DNA from: Geodermatophilus sp. DSM 44513 | GTDB taxonomy: Bacteria; Actinomycetota; Actinomycetes; Mycobacteriales; Geodermatophilaceae | NCBI RefSeq assembly: GCF_032460525.1 | Contig: NZ_CP135963.1 | Coordinates: 4,092,001-4,156,000, forward strand | Length of the DNA stretch: 64,000 nucleotides | Direction of reading: 5' to 3' | Part shown: positions 9,385 through 20,463 of the stretch, piece by piece | How positions within the stretch are numbered: position 1 is the first letter of the stretch | Layout of the letters: every line of letters starts with the position of its first letter | Position numbers and translations under genes: made by a program | The notes under the pieces: generated by a model | What the model saw: only the letters and a program-made list of their open reading frames with translations | Database searches by the model: none | Told to the model about the DNA's origin: nothing

Positions 9385-10145
9385 CCGGCCGCCGGGTGCT
9401 CGCCGCCGGCCGGACCAACGCACCGATTCCGGTCGACCCGGACCGGGGCGCCGAGGTTCGCCGGCGGATCAGCGGACTACACGTGCTGACCGACGCCCGC
9501 GAGGGCAGAGACGCCCTGGCTGTCGTTTCCGCGGCGGTGGCGGCCGGCGCGCGGATCGTGCAGGTCCGGGTGAAGTTCTGCCCGGACCGGGCGCTGTACG
9601 ACTTCGCCGCCCGGGTCGTGGAGGTCTGCCGCCGACGGGGAGCGACATGCCTGGTCAACGACCGGGTCGACATCGCTTTGGCCGTCGGCGCAGCCGGCAC
9701 CCACCTGGGGGCCGGGGACCTGCCGGTGGCCGCGGCGCGATCGGTCGCCGGGCCGGCCCATCTGCTGGGTGGCACGGCGCGCACCGCCGCGGCCGCCACC
9801 GAGCTGGTGGCGGCCGGCGCGGACTACCTCGGGGTGGGCCCGGCCTTCTCCACCGCAACCAAGCCGGGGCTGCCGGACCCGCTGGGTGTCGACGGCGTCG
9901 CGGCGGTCGCGGAAGCGGTCGCCGTTCCGGTGATCGCCATCGGCGGCATCACCGCCGACCGGATCCCCGCGCTGCTGACAGCCGGGGCCGCCGGGGTGGC
10001 CGTGGTCTCCGCGGTGTCCGACGCGCCGGATCCAGGATTGGCCACCCGGGCGCTGCTGGCCGCGCTCGGGGGCGCGCCGCAGAGCCGACCACCACGCCCG
10101 GAACCAGGCCCGGCCGAGCGCGGCCGGCGGTCGGGGCCCCGATGA
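9381..10145 (+). CDS. thiE: Thiamine-phosphate synthase
   Basis: A TIM-barrel enzyme of 254 residues that joins HMP-pyrophosphate to thiazole phosphate to give thiamine phosphate. Visible family features are HVLTDAREGRDAL at the first strand, CLVNDRVDIALAVGAAGTHLG, DYLGVGPAFSTATKPG, and the phosphate-binding VIAIGGITADRI with VAVVSAV. The ATG overlaps the permease stop, and the TGA overlaps the thiO ATG, so the genes are translationally coupled. A basic, proline-rich tail of about 25 residues follows the barrel. Confidence 0.92.
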   Translation: MTGRRVLAAGRTNAPIPVDPDRGAEVRRRISGLHVLTDAREGRDALAVVSAAVAAGARIVQVRVKFCPDRALYDFAARVVEVCRRRGATCLVNDRVDIALAVGAAGTHLGAGDLPVAAARSVAGPAHLLGGTARTAAAATELVAAGADYLGVGPAFSTATKPGLPDPLGVDGVAAVAEAVAVPVIAIGGITADRIPALLTAGAAGVAVVSAVSDAPDPGLATRALLAALGGAPQSRPPRPEPGPAERGRRSGPR

Positions 10146-11298
10146 GCGAAATTGTGGTCGCCGGCGGTGGCCTGATCGGGCTGGCCGTGGCCTGGCGGTG
10201 CGCGCAGCGCGGGCTGCCAGTGACCGTGATCGACGAGGCGCCGGGCAGCGGCGCCTCCTACGCAGCGGCCGGGATGCTGGCGCCGGTGAGCGAGGTCACC
10301 TACGGCGAGGAGGCGCTGCTGGCGCTGTGCCAGGCCTCGCTGCAACGGTTTCCCGCATTCGTAACTGACGTGCAGGCGGCCAGCGGAATCGACGTCGGGC
10401 TGCGCACGGCCGGCACCGTGGTCGTCGGTTTCGACACCGATGACATGCGGGCACTGCAGGACCTGCACGCCTACCAGGACGAGCTCGGGCTGGCCGTCGA
10501 GCGGCTCACCCCTCGCCAGGTGCGCCGCCGCGAGCCCTCGCTGACCCCCCGGCTGCGCGGGGGCCTGGCCGTGGCCGGTGACCACTCGGTGGACGGGCGG
10601 TCGCTGCACGCGGCACTGCTGGCCGCGGCGCAGGCGGCCGGCGTGCGGATCCGGCGCGCCCGGATCGCCGCACTGGGCGTCACCGGCGGCCGGGTCACCG
10701 GCCTGCAGCTGGCCGACGGAGCCGAGGTGCGCGGCGACACCGTCGTGGCGGCGCTGGGCGCGCGCACCGGCGCGCTGCCCGGCATGCCTGCGGTGGGCGT
10801 GCGCCCGGTCAAGGGACAGATCCTGCGGTTGCGCGGCGCCGCCGGCCTGCTCGCGGGGACTGTCCGGGCGCTGGTCCGCGGCCGGCAGGTGTACCTGGTG
10901 CCCTACGCCGAGGACCGGCTCGTCGTCGGCGCCACGGTCGAGGACCGGGGCTTCGACGCCACCGTCACCGTCGGCGCCGTGCATGACCTGCTGCGCGACG
11001 CGATCGAGGTCGTACCGGCGGTCAGCGAACTGGAGCTGGTGGAGGTGCTGGCCCGGTGGCGGCCGGGCACGTCGGACAACGCCCCGCTGCTCGGACCGAC
11101 CGAACTCCCCGGGCTGGTGCTGGCCACCGGCCACTACCGCAACGGCGTGCTGCTCACCCCGGTCACCGCCGAGGTGATCACCGACCTGCTGATCTCCGGC
11201 CGACTTCCCCAGCTCGCCGTGCCCTTCACCCCACACCGAGCCAGCCTGCGGCCCCCTGACCGCACCCCGGCCGCGCAGGCCTCCGGAGGTGACCACAG

Positions 11299-11308
<10 letters not shown>
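10142..11308 (+). CDS. thiO: Glycine oxidase, thiazole branch
   Basis: A 388-residue FAD-dependent D-amino-acid-oxidase-fold protein. It starts with the dinucleotide-binding motif VVAGGGLIGLAVAWRCAQRG, followed by SYAAAGMLAPVSEV typical of ThiO. Near the C-terminus are RPGTSDNAPLLGPT and LATGHYRNGVLLTPVTA, the FAD-binding end of the family. It oxidises glycine to the imine used for the thiazole ring, acting with ThiS and ThiG. The ATG overlaps the thiE stop codon. The last codons overlap the thiS start. Confidence 0.92.
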
Positions 11309-12914
<1,606 letters not shown>

Positions 12915-12918
<4 letters not shown>

Positions 12919-13733
12919 CCCCACCGGTGGCGCTCACCATCGCCGGCTCGGACTCCAGCGGCGGCGCCGGCATCCAGGCCGACCTGAAGACCTTCGCCGC
13001 ACTCGGCGTCTACGGCACCTCGGCCATCACCGCACTCACCGCCCAGAACACCCGCGGCGTCCGCGGTATCCACCCCGTACCGGCGGAGTTCGTCCTCGCC
13101 CAGGTGGACGCGGTGCTCGACGACCTCCCCGTGGCGGCGGTGAAGACCGGGATGCTGGCCACGGCCGAGAACGTGCAGTCCGTCGCCGACCTCGCCGCGG
13201 CCGGCCGACTCCCCCGGCTCGTGGTCGACCCCGTCATGGTGGCCTCCAGTGGGGACCGGCTGCTCGAACCGCAGGCCGAGCAGCTGTACCGGACAGCCCT
13301 GTTTCCGCACGCGGCCGTGGTCACCCCCAACCTGCGCGAGGCGGAGGTGCTGCTCGACGTCCCCATCCGCACGTTGGCCGAGCAACAGGAGGCGGCCCGT
13401 GCCCTTGGCGCCCTGGGCCCGTCCGCCGTCGTGGTCAAGGGCGGCCACCCGGTCACCGACGAGGCCGAGGAGGCGGTCGACGTCGTCTGGGACGGCGAAG
13501 CGGTCTACGAGCTCCGCGGGGCGAGGATCGACACGCCGAACAACCACGGCACCGGTTGCACCTTTGCCTCAGCTACCGCCGCGGCGCTGGCGACCGGCAC
13601 GACGGTCCGTGATGCCCTCACGACCGCCAAGGACTTCGTCACGCGTGCCATCGTCGGCGGCGCCGCCTGGCGGCTCGGGCATGGACACGGACCGCTCGAC
13701 CACTTCATGTCGACGTCGCGCCGATCCCGCTGA
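12915..13733 (+). CDS. thiD: HMP / HMP-phosphate kinase
   Basis: A 272-residue ribokinase-fold kinase with [20 protein letters not shown] at the N-terminus, [24 protein letters not shown], and the C-terminal anion hole region [18 protein letters not shown]. It phosphorylates hydroxymethylpyrimidine twice, which fits the HMP permease at the head of the operon. It is the last gene of the thiamine operon, converging on transketolase with about 175 bp between them. No clear terminator hairpin was seen in that gap. Confidence 0.93.
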
Positions 13734-13908
13734 GCACCGCGCCGGCTTCGAGAAGCGACACGAGCAGAGCGCTCGACCGGGAGTTCGGCAGTTCGGAGAC
13801 GGCGCCAGGCACGCGTCCTGAACGGCTGACCTCAGCCCGAGGTCGGCGACGCCGGTGGCAGCCCGAACAACGGCCGGTCGTCCGATCGAGTGCCGATGGG
13901 GTGGCGGG

Positions 13909-16149
13909 TCACCGGCCGCCGGTGGGGTGCGGCAGGCCCCCGGTCGCAGCAACCGGGCCTGCCGGCGCCGCGTTCCCGGAGTGGGCCGCTTCCATGCTCT
14001 CGCGGGCGGCGGCGACGACCGCCTCGTCGATCAGGCCGAACTCCTCGTACAGGACGGTGTAGGCGGCGCTGGCCCCGTAGTGGGTGAGACCGACGATGCG
14101 GCCGGCGTCGCCGACGAACTCCCGCCAGCCCATCGGCACGCCGGCCTCCACGCTCACCCGTGCCCGGACCGACGGCGGCAGCACCTCGTCCTTGTAGGCC
14201 TGGTCCTGGTCGGCGAACCACTCCACGCACGGCACCGAGACCACCCGGGTCGGGACGCCCTCGGACTCCAGCCGCTCGCGGGCGGCCACCGCGATCTGCA
14301 CCTCCGAGCCGGTGCCCAGCAGGATCACCTCCGGGCTGCCATTCGAGGCGTCGGCCAGGACGTACGCGCCGCGGGCCACGCCCTCGGCCGAGGCGAACTG
14401 CGACCGGTCGAACACCGGCAGGTTCTGCCGCGACAGCAGCAGACCGGCCGGGCGGTCGTTGTGCTCCAGGATCGTCCGCCACGCGACGGCGACCTCGTTG
14501 GCGTCGGCCGGGCGGACGACGTCCAGGCCCGGGATGGCGCGCAGCGCCGCGAAGTGCTCGATCGGCTGGTGGGTCGGCCCGTCCTCGCCGAGCCCGATGG
14601 AGTCGTGCGTCCAGACGTAGGTGACCGGCAGCTGCATGAGCGCGGCCAGCCGGACGGCGCCGCGCATGTAGTCGGAGAACGTCAGGAACGTGCCGCCGTA
14701 GACGCGGGTGCCGCCGTGCAGCGCGATGCCGTTCATGATCGCGCCCATCGCGTGCTCGCGGACCCCGAAGTGCAGCGTGCGGCCGTACGGGCCGCCGGAC
14801 CACATCTTCGTCTGCCGGTCCGCCGGCAGGAACGACGGTTCGCCCTTGACGGCGGTGTTGTTGCTCTCCGCCAGGTCGGCCGATCCGCCCCAGAGCTCCG
14901 GCAGCGCCGGGTAGAGGGCGGCGAGCACCTCGCCGGAGGCCTTGCGGGTGGCGACGCCCTTCGGGTCGGCGTCCCAGCTCGGCAGCTTCTCCGCCCAGCC
15001 CTCGGGCAGCGACCGGGTGGTCATGCGCTCGAGCAGGGCGGCGGCCTCGGGGTTGGCCTGCTTCCAGGCGTCGAACCGCGCCTGCCAGGCGGCGTGCGAC
15101 TCCTGGCCCCGGCCGACGACCTTGCGGGCGTGCTCGATGACCTCGGGCGCGACGTCGAAGTTCTTGTCGGGGTCGAAGCCGAGGAGCTGCTTGGTCGCCT
15201 TGACCTCGTCCTCGCCGAGCGCCGAGCCGTGCGCGGCGCCGGTGTTCTGCTTATTCGGTGCCGGCCAGGCGATGATCGTCTTCAGCACGATGATCGACGG
15301 CCGCCCGGTCTCCGCCTTCGCGGCGGCCAGCGCGGCGTCGACCGCGGCCAGGTCCTCGCCGTCGTCCACGTGCTGCGCGTGCCAGCCGTAGGCCTCGTAG
15401 CGCGCGGCGACGTCCTCGGTGAAGGCGACGGTCGTTTCGTCCTCGATCGAGATCCTGTTGTCGTCGTAGACCATCACCAGGTTGCCCAGCTGCTGGGTGC
15501 CGGCCAGCGACGACGCCTCGCCGGACACGCCCTCCTCCAGGTCGCCGTCGGAGGCGAAGACCCAGATGGTGTGGTCGAACAGGCTCTCGCCCTCGGGCGC
15601 GTCGGGGTCGAACAGGCCGCGCTCACGGCGGGCGGCCATCGCCATCCCCACGGCGTTACCCACGCCCTGCCCCAGCGGGCCGGTGGTCGTCTCCACGCCG
15701 GGGGTGTGCCCGTGCTCGGGATGTCCGGGAGTGCGTGAGCCCCAGGTCCGGTACGCCTGCAGGTCCGCCAGTTCCAGGCCGTAGCCGGACAGGTACAGCT
15801 GGATGTAGAGGGTCAGGCTCGAGTGCCCCATCGAGAGCACGAACCGGTCGCGGGCGACCCAGTGCGGGTCGGCGGGGTCGTGCCGCAGCCACTTCTGGTA
15901 CAGCAGGTAGGCGGTCGGAGCCATGCTCATCGCGGTGCCGGGGTGGCCGTTGCCGACCTTCTGCACCGCATCCATGGCCAGCACGCGGACGGTGTCAATG
16001 GCCCGCCGGTCGAGCTCGCCGAAGTCCTCCGGCAAGGTCGGGTGCGGTTGGCGCGGGCGACCGGTGGGGGCGTTGCTGGCGGCCTCGGCCGGTGCCTCGG
16101 GATGCGTGCTCTTGGTCGCGCTGCGGCGATCGGACTCATCGGCGGGCAT
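13909..16149 (-). CDS. tkt: Transketolase
   Basis: A 746-residue thiamine-diphosphate enzyme of the pentose phosphate pathway. The N-terminal PP domain has AMDAVQKVGNGHPGTAMSMAP and the ThDP/Mg motif ASDGDLEEGVSGEASS with YDDNRISIEDET. The Pyr domain has FGVREHAMGAIMNG, with the catalytic Glu, and DSIGLGEDGPTHQP. An AGGGAG lies about 10 bp before the ATG. A hydrophilic tail of about 45 residues precedes the conserved start of the fold. In actinobacteria tkt usually heads a tkt-tal-zwf-opcA-pgl operon. Here it points away from opcA, and tal and zwf are absent. Confidence 0.95.
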   Translation of the reverse strand: MPADESDRRSATKSTHPEAPAEAASNAPTGRPRQPHPTLPEDFGELDRRAIDTVRVLAMDAVQKVGNGHPGTAMSMAPTAYLLYQKWLRHDPADPHWVARDRFVLSMGHSSLTLYIQLYLSGYGLELADLQAYRTWGSRTPGHPEHGHTPGVETTTGPLGQGVGNAVGMAMAARRERGLFDPDAPEGESLFDHTIWVFASDGDLEEGVSGEASSLAGTQQLGNLVMVYDDNRISIEDETTVAFTEDVAARYEAYGWHAQHVDDGEDLAAVDAALAAAKAETGRPSIIVLKTIIAWPAPNKQNTGAAHGSALGEDEVKATKQLLGFDPDKNFDVAPEVIEHARKVVGRGQESHAAWQARFDAWKQANPEAAALLERMTTRSLPEGWAEKLPSWDADPKGVATRKASGEVLAALYPALPELWGGSADLAESNNTAVKGEPSFLPADRQTKMWSGGPYGRTLHFGVREHAMGAIMNGIALHGGTRVYGGTFLTFSDYMRGAVRLAALMQLPVTYVWTHDSIGLGEDGPTHQPIEHFAALRAIPGLDVVRPADANEVAVAWRTILEHNDRPAGLLLSRQNLPVFDRSQFASAEGVARGAYVLADASNGSPEVILLGTGSEVQIAVAARERLESEGVPTRVVSVPCVEWFADQDQAYKDEVLPPSVRARVSVEAGVPMGWREFVGDAGRIVGLTHYGASAAYTVLYEEFGLIDEAVVAAARESMEAAHSGNAAPAGPVAATGGLPHPTGGR

Positions 16150-16311
16150 GGACTGGTGCTCCCTCGCATCGGCCAGCGGAACCTTCTGGGTGGCCAGCCG
16201 CGAGCCAGCCGCCCGAGCCGGTGAAGACTATGCGGCGAAGCCCGACTCCTGCATCCTGCGCGTGAGGGGCCGCGCTGGCTCATGCACCATGGGCGACGAC
16301 GCACAGCAGCG

Positions 16312-16431
16312 TCAGCGGTGGCGGCGCACGGCTCCTCCGCGCCGGAGCGTGGCACGGTTGCGCAGCTCGGCGATCGCCTGTGCGGGGTCGGCGGCGCCGT
16401 AGATTGCCGAGCCTGCGACGAGGACCCAGTG
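16312..16431 (-). pseudogene. rpe: C-terminal stub of ribulose-phosphate 3-epimerase
   Basis: About 40 codons read WVLVAGSAIYGAADPAQAIAELRNRA and end at a stop at 16312-16314. This matches the last helix-strand part of Rpe (the VAGSAVYGADDP region that binds the substrate phosphate). No start codon or earlier part of the barrel is present upstream; the DNA before it belongs to the FHA remnant. It lies just upstream of transketolase, another pentose-phosphate gene, so it looks like what remains of a larger rpe-tkt region. Short but specific. Confidence 0.6.
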
Positions 16432-16439
16432 ACGAGAAC

Positions 16440-16766
16440 TCAGTGAGGCAGAGGAGCCGGAAAAGCGACGAGTGCAACCTCGTCGCCGCAGGCAAGTGCC
16501 GCCATGTGCGGCGACCGGGCGGTTGACGTCGGTGCCGTTGAGGCTGCCGACGTCATGGACGGCGAAGCGATTGCCGTCACGGTGAAGTTCGCCTGCCGCC
16601 GGCTAACGGGCTTCACCGCCGGTGGGCAACGGCTCGCCGGGTTCCTTCCCTCGCGCCTCGGGAGCAGGGCCGTGGCCTCCTCCCCGATCCAATCGGGTGC
16701 CAACGCCGCTCCGCAGTTAGTACAACGGCTGCCCGGGGGTTGTGGTCTCCACATCGACAACCACAT
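16440..16766 (-). pseudogene. Broken zinc-ribbon/FHA-domain gene
   Basis: The main frame starts near ATG 16766, carries a CTNCGAAL half zinc ribbon and EEATALL, then reaches VSRRQANF, the start of the FHA phosphopeptide-binding core. The core continues in the next frame as DGNRFAVHDVGSLNGTDVNR and then returns to the first frame as MAALACGDEVALVAF. Two single-base indels (about 16583 and about 16510) therefore break a GarA/FhaB-like FHA gene. The middle between the zinc ribbon and the FHA core also looks shortened. Sequencing error is an alternative for single indels, but two in one short gene beside an rpe stub favour decay. Confidence 0.62.
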
Positions 16767-17051
16767 GGTTCTCTCTCATCCTCGGACGGGTACCGCAGCG
16801 GACCGCACGGGAACGGGTTCCTGTGACGGGCCGCATTCGTCTCGGGCGGTGCGGCGGCATTGGCGTGATGGCGTCGGGAACGCGTCCTCGGCCCTGCCTC
16901 CGGGTCCAGGCCTCGCGCTGAGCCCCCAGGGGCGCCGGAGACGGTTCAGCGCGGGCTCGGTCGACAAGGACGTGTTGGTGTCGGCCAGTGTCCCGCGAGG
17001 CGGATCTGGGCACTGGTTGCGTCGAACGATGCTGTCTCGTAAGGAAGCGCC

Positions 17052-18215
17052 ATGACGACGCTGTGGGATACCACCGGCACTGCGATCGTGAATGAGCTCG
17101 CCGCGCAACGGCGCACCGGCGGTGCGGTGATCTCGGGTGTCGCGCTCACCCTGGTTGTTGTCGCTGACGAGCCCAGGGTTGCCGAGGCCGAGGAGGCTGC
17201 CGCGGTAGCGGCCGCTCAGCATCCTTGCCGGATCCTGGTCGTGGTGCGCCGGCAGATCGATGCCCCGGCTCCGCGTCTGGACGCCGAGGTGCTCGTCGGG
17301 GGCCGGTTGGGTCCCGGGGAGGCCGTGGTGATGCGGATGTATGGCCGGCTCGGTCTGCATGCCGAGTCGGTCGTGGTCCCGCTGTTGGCCGCGGACGTGC
17401 CGGTGGTGACGTGGTGGCACACCCCGCCGCCGCAGAAGTTGGCCACGGACGCGCTCGCGGTCATCGCCGATCGACGGATCACCGACTGCGCGAGGGCCGA
17501 GGATCCTCTGGCCGCGTTGCGTGCGCGCGCCGATGACTACGCCCCAGGGGACACCGATCTCACATGGACCCGCAGCACACCGTGGCGCGCGATCCTCACC
17601 TCAACGCTCGATGCAGCGTCTGCTCGCCGAAGGGAGCCGCTGCGGCTGCTGGGAGGTCGGATCGAGGGGGATCCGAACAACGCCACTGCGGCGCTCGTGT
17701 CGGGCTGGCTGTCGTGGCGCTGCGGCTGCGCCATCGAGGTGGTCGGTGACCGGCGGGCAACCGGATCGAGCGGCCTGGACGCGGTCACGCTGCACCTCGA
17801 CGACAACGAGGCGCTCCGTATTCGTACCGACCATCGCGGCAGTGCGGTCATCACCCAATCGTTTCGGGCGGGCTCGACTGTGACCCTGCCTGAGCGCAGG
17901 CTCGGCGACCTGCTCGGGGAAGAGCTGCGGCGGCTGGACGCCGATGAGCCCTACAGCCAGGCACTGGAGGTCGCCACAGGCCGAACCGGTCTGGCCAGCC
18001 GCTCCCCGGTGCGCCAGCACATCTGGGTGGAGCCAACGCAGCGCACGGACAAGCACAAGGACACGGCCGGCGAGCCTGATCTTCCGGATCGGAACGGCGG
18101 CGGATCGACCACCCGACGTCCTCCGAGGGCCGGTGCTGGCAGCGCCGGAAACGCCGACGAGACCGCCGCCCGGCGCGATCAGGACCCCCGTGAAGAGGAG
18201 CCCGTGCACCGATGA
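17052..18215 (+). CDS. opcA: Glucose-6-phosphate dehydrogenase assembly protein
   Basis: A 387-residue OpcA: MTTLWDTTGTAIVNELAAQR at the N-terminus, HPCRILVVVR, and the LLAADVPVVTWWHTPPP motif are characteristic. OpcA is needed for assembly and redox control of glucose-6-phosphate dehydrogenase in actinobacteria and cyanobacteria. AAGGAAG precedes the ATG. The last 70 residues are hydrophilic and low-complexity, longer than usual. The TGA overlaps the ATG of the pgl pseudogene. Zwf, the partner normally encoded directly upstream, is missing; the upstream DNA holds the FHA and rpe remnants instead. Confidence 0.9.
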   Translation: MTTLWDTTGTAIVNELAAQRRTGGAVISGVALTLVVVADEPRVAEAEEAAAVAAAQHPCRILVVVRRQIDAPAPRLDAEVLVGGRLGPGEAVVMRMYGRLGLHAESVVVPLLAADVPVVTWWHTPPPQKLATDALAVIADRRITDCARAEDPLAALRARADDYAPGDTDLTWTRSTPWRAILTSTLDAASARRREPLRLLGGRIEGDPNNATAALVSGWLSWRCGCAIEVVGDRRATGSSGLDAVTLHLDDNEALRIRTDHRGSAVITQSFRAGSTVTLPERRLGDLLGEELRRLDADEPYSQALEVATGRTGLASRSPVRQHIWVEPTQRTDKHKDTAGEPDLPDRNGGGSTTRRPPRAGAGSAGNADETAARRDQDPREEEPVHR

Positions 18216-19006
18216 GCCCCCCTGCTGCCGACCGGGTCCGGGCCGGGGCGTGCGGGGCCGGCCGGCCGGGGCCGGAGGTGCTCACGCTGCCCGACCCCGA
18301 GCGGCTGGCCCGGACGGTCGCGTCGGCATCGACCGCCCGACTGGCCACGGCGCAGTCGGTGTACGGCACCGGATCATTGGTGCTCACGGGCGGCGGCATC
18401 GGAACGGCCGTCCTGACGCAGCTCCCCACCCTGCCCCCTGCACCCAGACACGAGCCGGTCGATTGGTCGGCGGTGGAGGTGTGGTGGAGCGATGAGCGGT
18501 TCGTTCCCACCGGCGACCCTCGTCGCAACGAGCTGGGCGCCCGTCAGGCGCTGCTGGACCCGGTCGGTGTCCCGGACGAGCGGGTACATCCCATGCCTGC
18601 CTCGGACGCCGGGTTCCCTGGCCCCGAGGACGCCGCTGCCTGGTACGCCGGGCAGCTGGCCGCGGCAGCTCCGGCTGGGCAGGTCCTCCCCCGCTTCGAC
18701 GTGTTGCTGCTGAGCATGGGCCCCGAAGGACATGTGGCCTCGATCTTCCCTGGGTCTGCCGCAGCCCGGGACAACCGCGGCCGTGGTCGCCGTGCGGAAC
18801 TGTCCGAAGCCACCGCCGACCCGCTTGAGCATGACGTTCCCGACTGTCAACTCCGCCGCGGAGGTGTGGCTGCTGGCCGCCGGACGGGCCAAGGCGGCTG
18901 CCGTCGCCGCCGCCCTGGCCGATGCCGATCCGTAGTCGGTTCCCGCGGCCGGTGTGCGCGGGATCAACGCCACCCGCTGGTGGCTCGATGCGGCCGCTGG
19001 AAAGCG
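18212..19006 (+). pseudogene. pgl: Frameshifted 6-phosphogluconolactonase
   Basis: The first frame encodes a good Pgl N-terminus: LVLTGGGIGTAVL, VEVWWSDERFVPTGDPRRNE, and LLLSMGPEGHVASIFPGSAAARDN. Near 18780 a one-base insertion moves the homology to the next frame, which reads AAVVAVRNCPKPPPTRLSMT then NSAAEVWLLAAGRAKAAAVA. A TAG at 18933-18935 interrupts it before VPAAGVRGINATRWWLD. Without repair the product would lack the C-terminal third. The start overlaps the opcA stop (ATGA), the normal opcA-pgl coupling, so the gene decayed in place. Confidence 0.82.
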
Positions 19007-19183
19007 TGAAAAGGCTTCTTGCCGGCACGGTGTTGCGTCTCGCGCCGTCTCCAAAGGCGTTTCGACGCGGCAGCAGAGAGGAGCTAGAAGACATCGGAAC
19101 TACCCGAACGGTCAGCCGTTCCACCCCGCATCGGAGCATTCGCTGACGTCCGCCGTCCGGGAACAAGGCAATCGGTTCAGGCG

Positions 19184-19215
19184 TCCGTAGAGGCGAGGTA
19201 TCCGTAGAGGCGAGG
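19184..19215 (+). repeat. Short tandem duplication (15 nt, period 17)
   Basis: The unit tccgtagaggcgagg occurs at 19184-19198 and again at 19201-19215. It lies in the 260 bp without genes between the pgl and htpX remnants. Confidence 0.85.
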
Positions 19216-19273
19216 GAGCGGCACTGTCGTGAGCGCGACCGAGCCGGGGGATTCATGGTGAGAGCAGGGACAG

Positions 19274-19620
19274 ATGGCCACAGCACTCCGCGGGTCCACG
19301 CCATACTCGGAGTTCGCACCGCAGATGACTTGGTGTCGAGGGACGAAGTCCGGCGACCAGTCTTCTTGCCTGCCACCGCCTCGCCGTCGTTCTTACTTCT
19401 CGACCGCGCGCGTCGGCTGGAATGGTGTGAAGACGGCCATGCTGTTGGCCGGGCTTGGCGGGCTGCTCGTCAATACGTGCCGATGCCGGTTGACCCGGCA
19501 CAGGCCTCGAAGTACGTCGTCAATCCGCTTCACGGCGGCGGGCGGTCGTTCTCGGTGCTGTTCATGACACACCCGCCGACCGCTGAGCGAATCGCGCGGC
19601 TGGTCGGCGGCCGGGGCCCG
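19274..19620 (+). pseudogene. htpX: htpX remnant with large internal deletion
   Basis: The start (MATALRG) and the segment GWNGVKTAMLLAGLGGLLV match the N-terminus of the intact HtpX at 50586 (MTTTLRS, SWNGIKTAVLLAGLGGLLV). About 10 bp later, in another frame, comes PMPVDPAQASKYVVNPL and FMTHPPTAERIARLV, which matches the intact C-terminus. About 205 residues are missing, including the HELAH zinc site. The gene is therefore a dead copy made by one deletion that also shifted the frame. Confidence 0.82.
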
Positions 19621-19747
19621 GGTGAGTCGACCAGGACGGCCGATCGTCGACCGGGGCTAGCCATCACGGCGGCGTTGTTCACTGTGACGCTGGCTCCGCC
19701 CGCGCTGGACCTTTTCTCTCCATAGAGCCGGAAAGGGGTTGAGGGCC

Positions 19748-20377
19748 ATGAGCAGGGCCGTCAAGCAGGTCGCCATCGCGTTGTGTCTGTTGGTCTTGAT
19801 GGTGCTCACTGGATGCAGCGCCGGTCAGGTGACGCAGACAGCGACACAGGATCGGGACAAGACCGGCGGCTTCGGTTCCGTCGGCGACGTGACCATCCGC
19901 GCCGTACGGCTGGCTTATCCCCCCGAGGGCGTCTACCGACCTGGCGACCAGGCGGAACTGATGATGGCGATTGTTAATAGTGGCTGGGCAGACGATGAGC
20001 TGCTGAGCATCACCGGTGACTTCTTCACCGGCGTGACGGTCAACGGGGAGCCCTCCACGCCTGCCGCGTCTACCGTCATCGCCTCCGACGCACCCGCCGC
20101 CCAACTGCACGCGGACCGTGCGTCCTCGACGGCCGGCGAGTCTTCGGGTTCGGCCGGTGCGATGAATCTCCCGATTCCTGCCGACGAGGCGGTCTTCGTC
20201 GGCATGGGGGGTCCCTCGGTGGTGCTGACCGGGCTCACCGCGCCCATTGATGCCGCACAGTCCGTTCAGCTGACCCTGACCTTCGCCCGGGCCGGCCAGA
20301 CAACGGTTACCGCCATCGTGGCCCCGGCGCCGGAGCCGCTCCCCCGCGAGCCGATCATCGCCTTCCAGCCGCACTGA
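19748..20377 (+). CDS. LpqE-like lipoprotein
   Basis: A secreted lipoprotein of about 209 residues. A hydrophobic signal segment ends in LTGC, a lipobox, so the Cys would be lipidated and the protein anchored outside the membrane. The mature part has an Ig-like layout (VTIRAVRLAYPPEGVYRPGD, then VQLTLTFARAGQTTVTA) resembling LpqE/PCu(A)C-type actinobacterial lipoproteins. The Met/His copper residues of PCu(A)C are not evident, so copper binding is not claimed. ATG 19748 is preferred over an upstream TTG at 19739. It shares its plan with the lipoprotein at 59654 (LEYPLDGVYEEGEDARL). Confidence 0.72.
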   Translation: MSRAVKQVAIALCLLVLMVLTGCSAGQVTQTATQDRDKTGGFGSVGDVTIRAVRLAYPPEGVYRPGDQAELMMAIVNSGWADDELLSITGDFFTGVTVNGEPSTPAASTVIASDAPAAQLHADRASSTAGESSGSAGAMNLPIPADEAVFVGMGGPSVVLTGLTAPIDAAQSVQLTLTFARAGQTTVTAIVAPAPEPLPREPIIAFQPH

Positions 20378-20429
20378 CATGCACCGCCCCAGTGGCGTCT
20401 GCCCTGGTCTGGGAGCGGGCACAGTCTTC

Positions 20430-20462
20430 AGGAGGGAGGACACGATAGGAGGGAGGACACGA
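20430..20462 (+). repeat. Tandem duplication of the ribosome-binding region of the antiporter
   Basis: aggagggaggacacga occurs at 20430-20445 and 20447-20462 (period 17), ending directly before the GTG start at 20464. Each copy has a strong Shine-Dalgarno (AGGAGGGAGG). The second copy is correctly spaced for the start codon and the first is 17 nt further upstream. Confidence 0.85.
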
Positions 20463-20463
20463 C

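Noticed and set aside
14000..16149. Plus-strand frames opposite transketolase
   Set aside because: Shadow frames of tkt without motifs.
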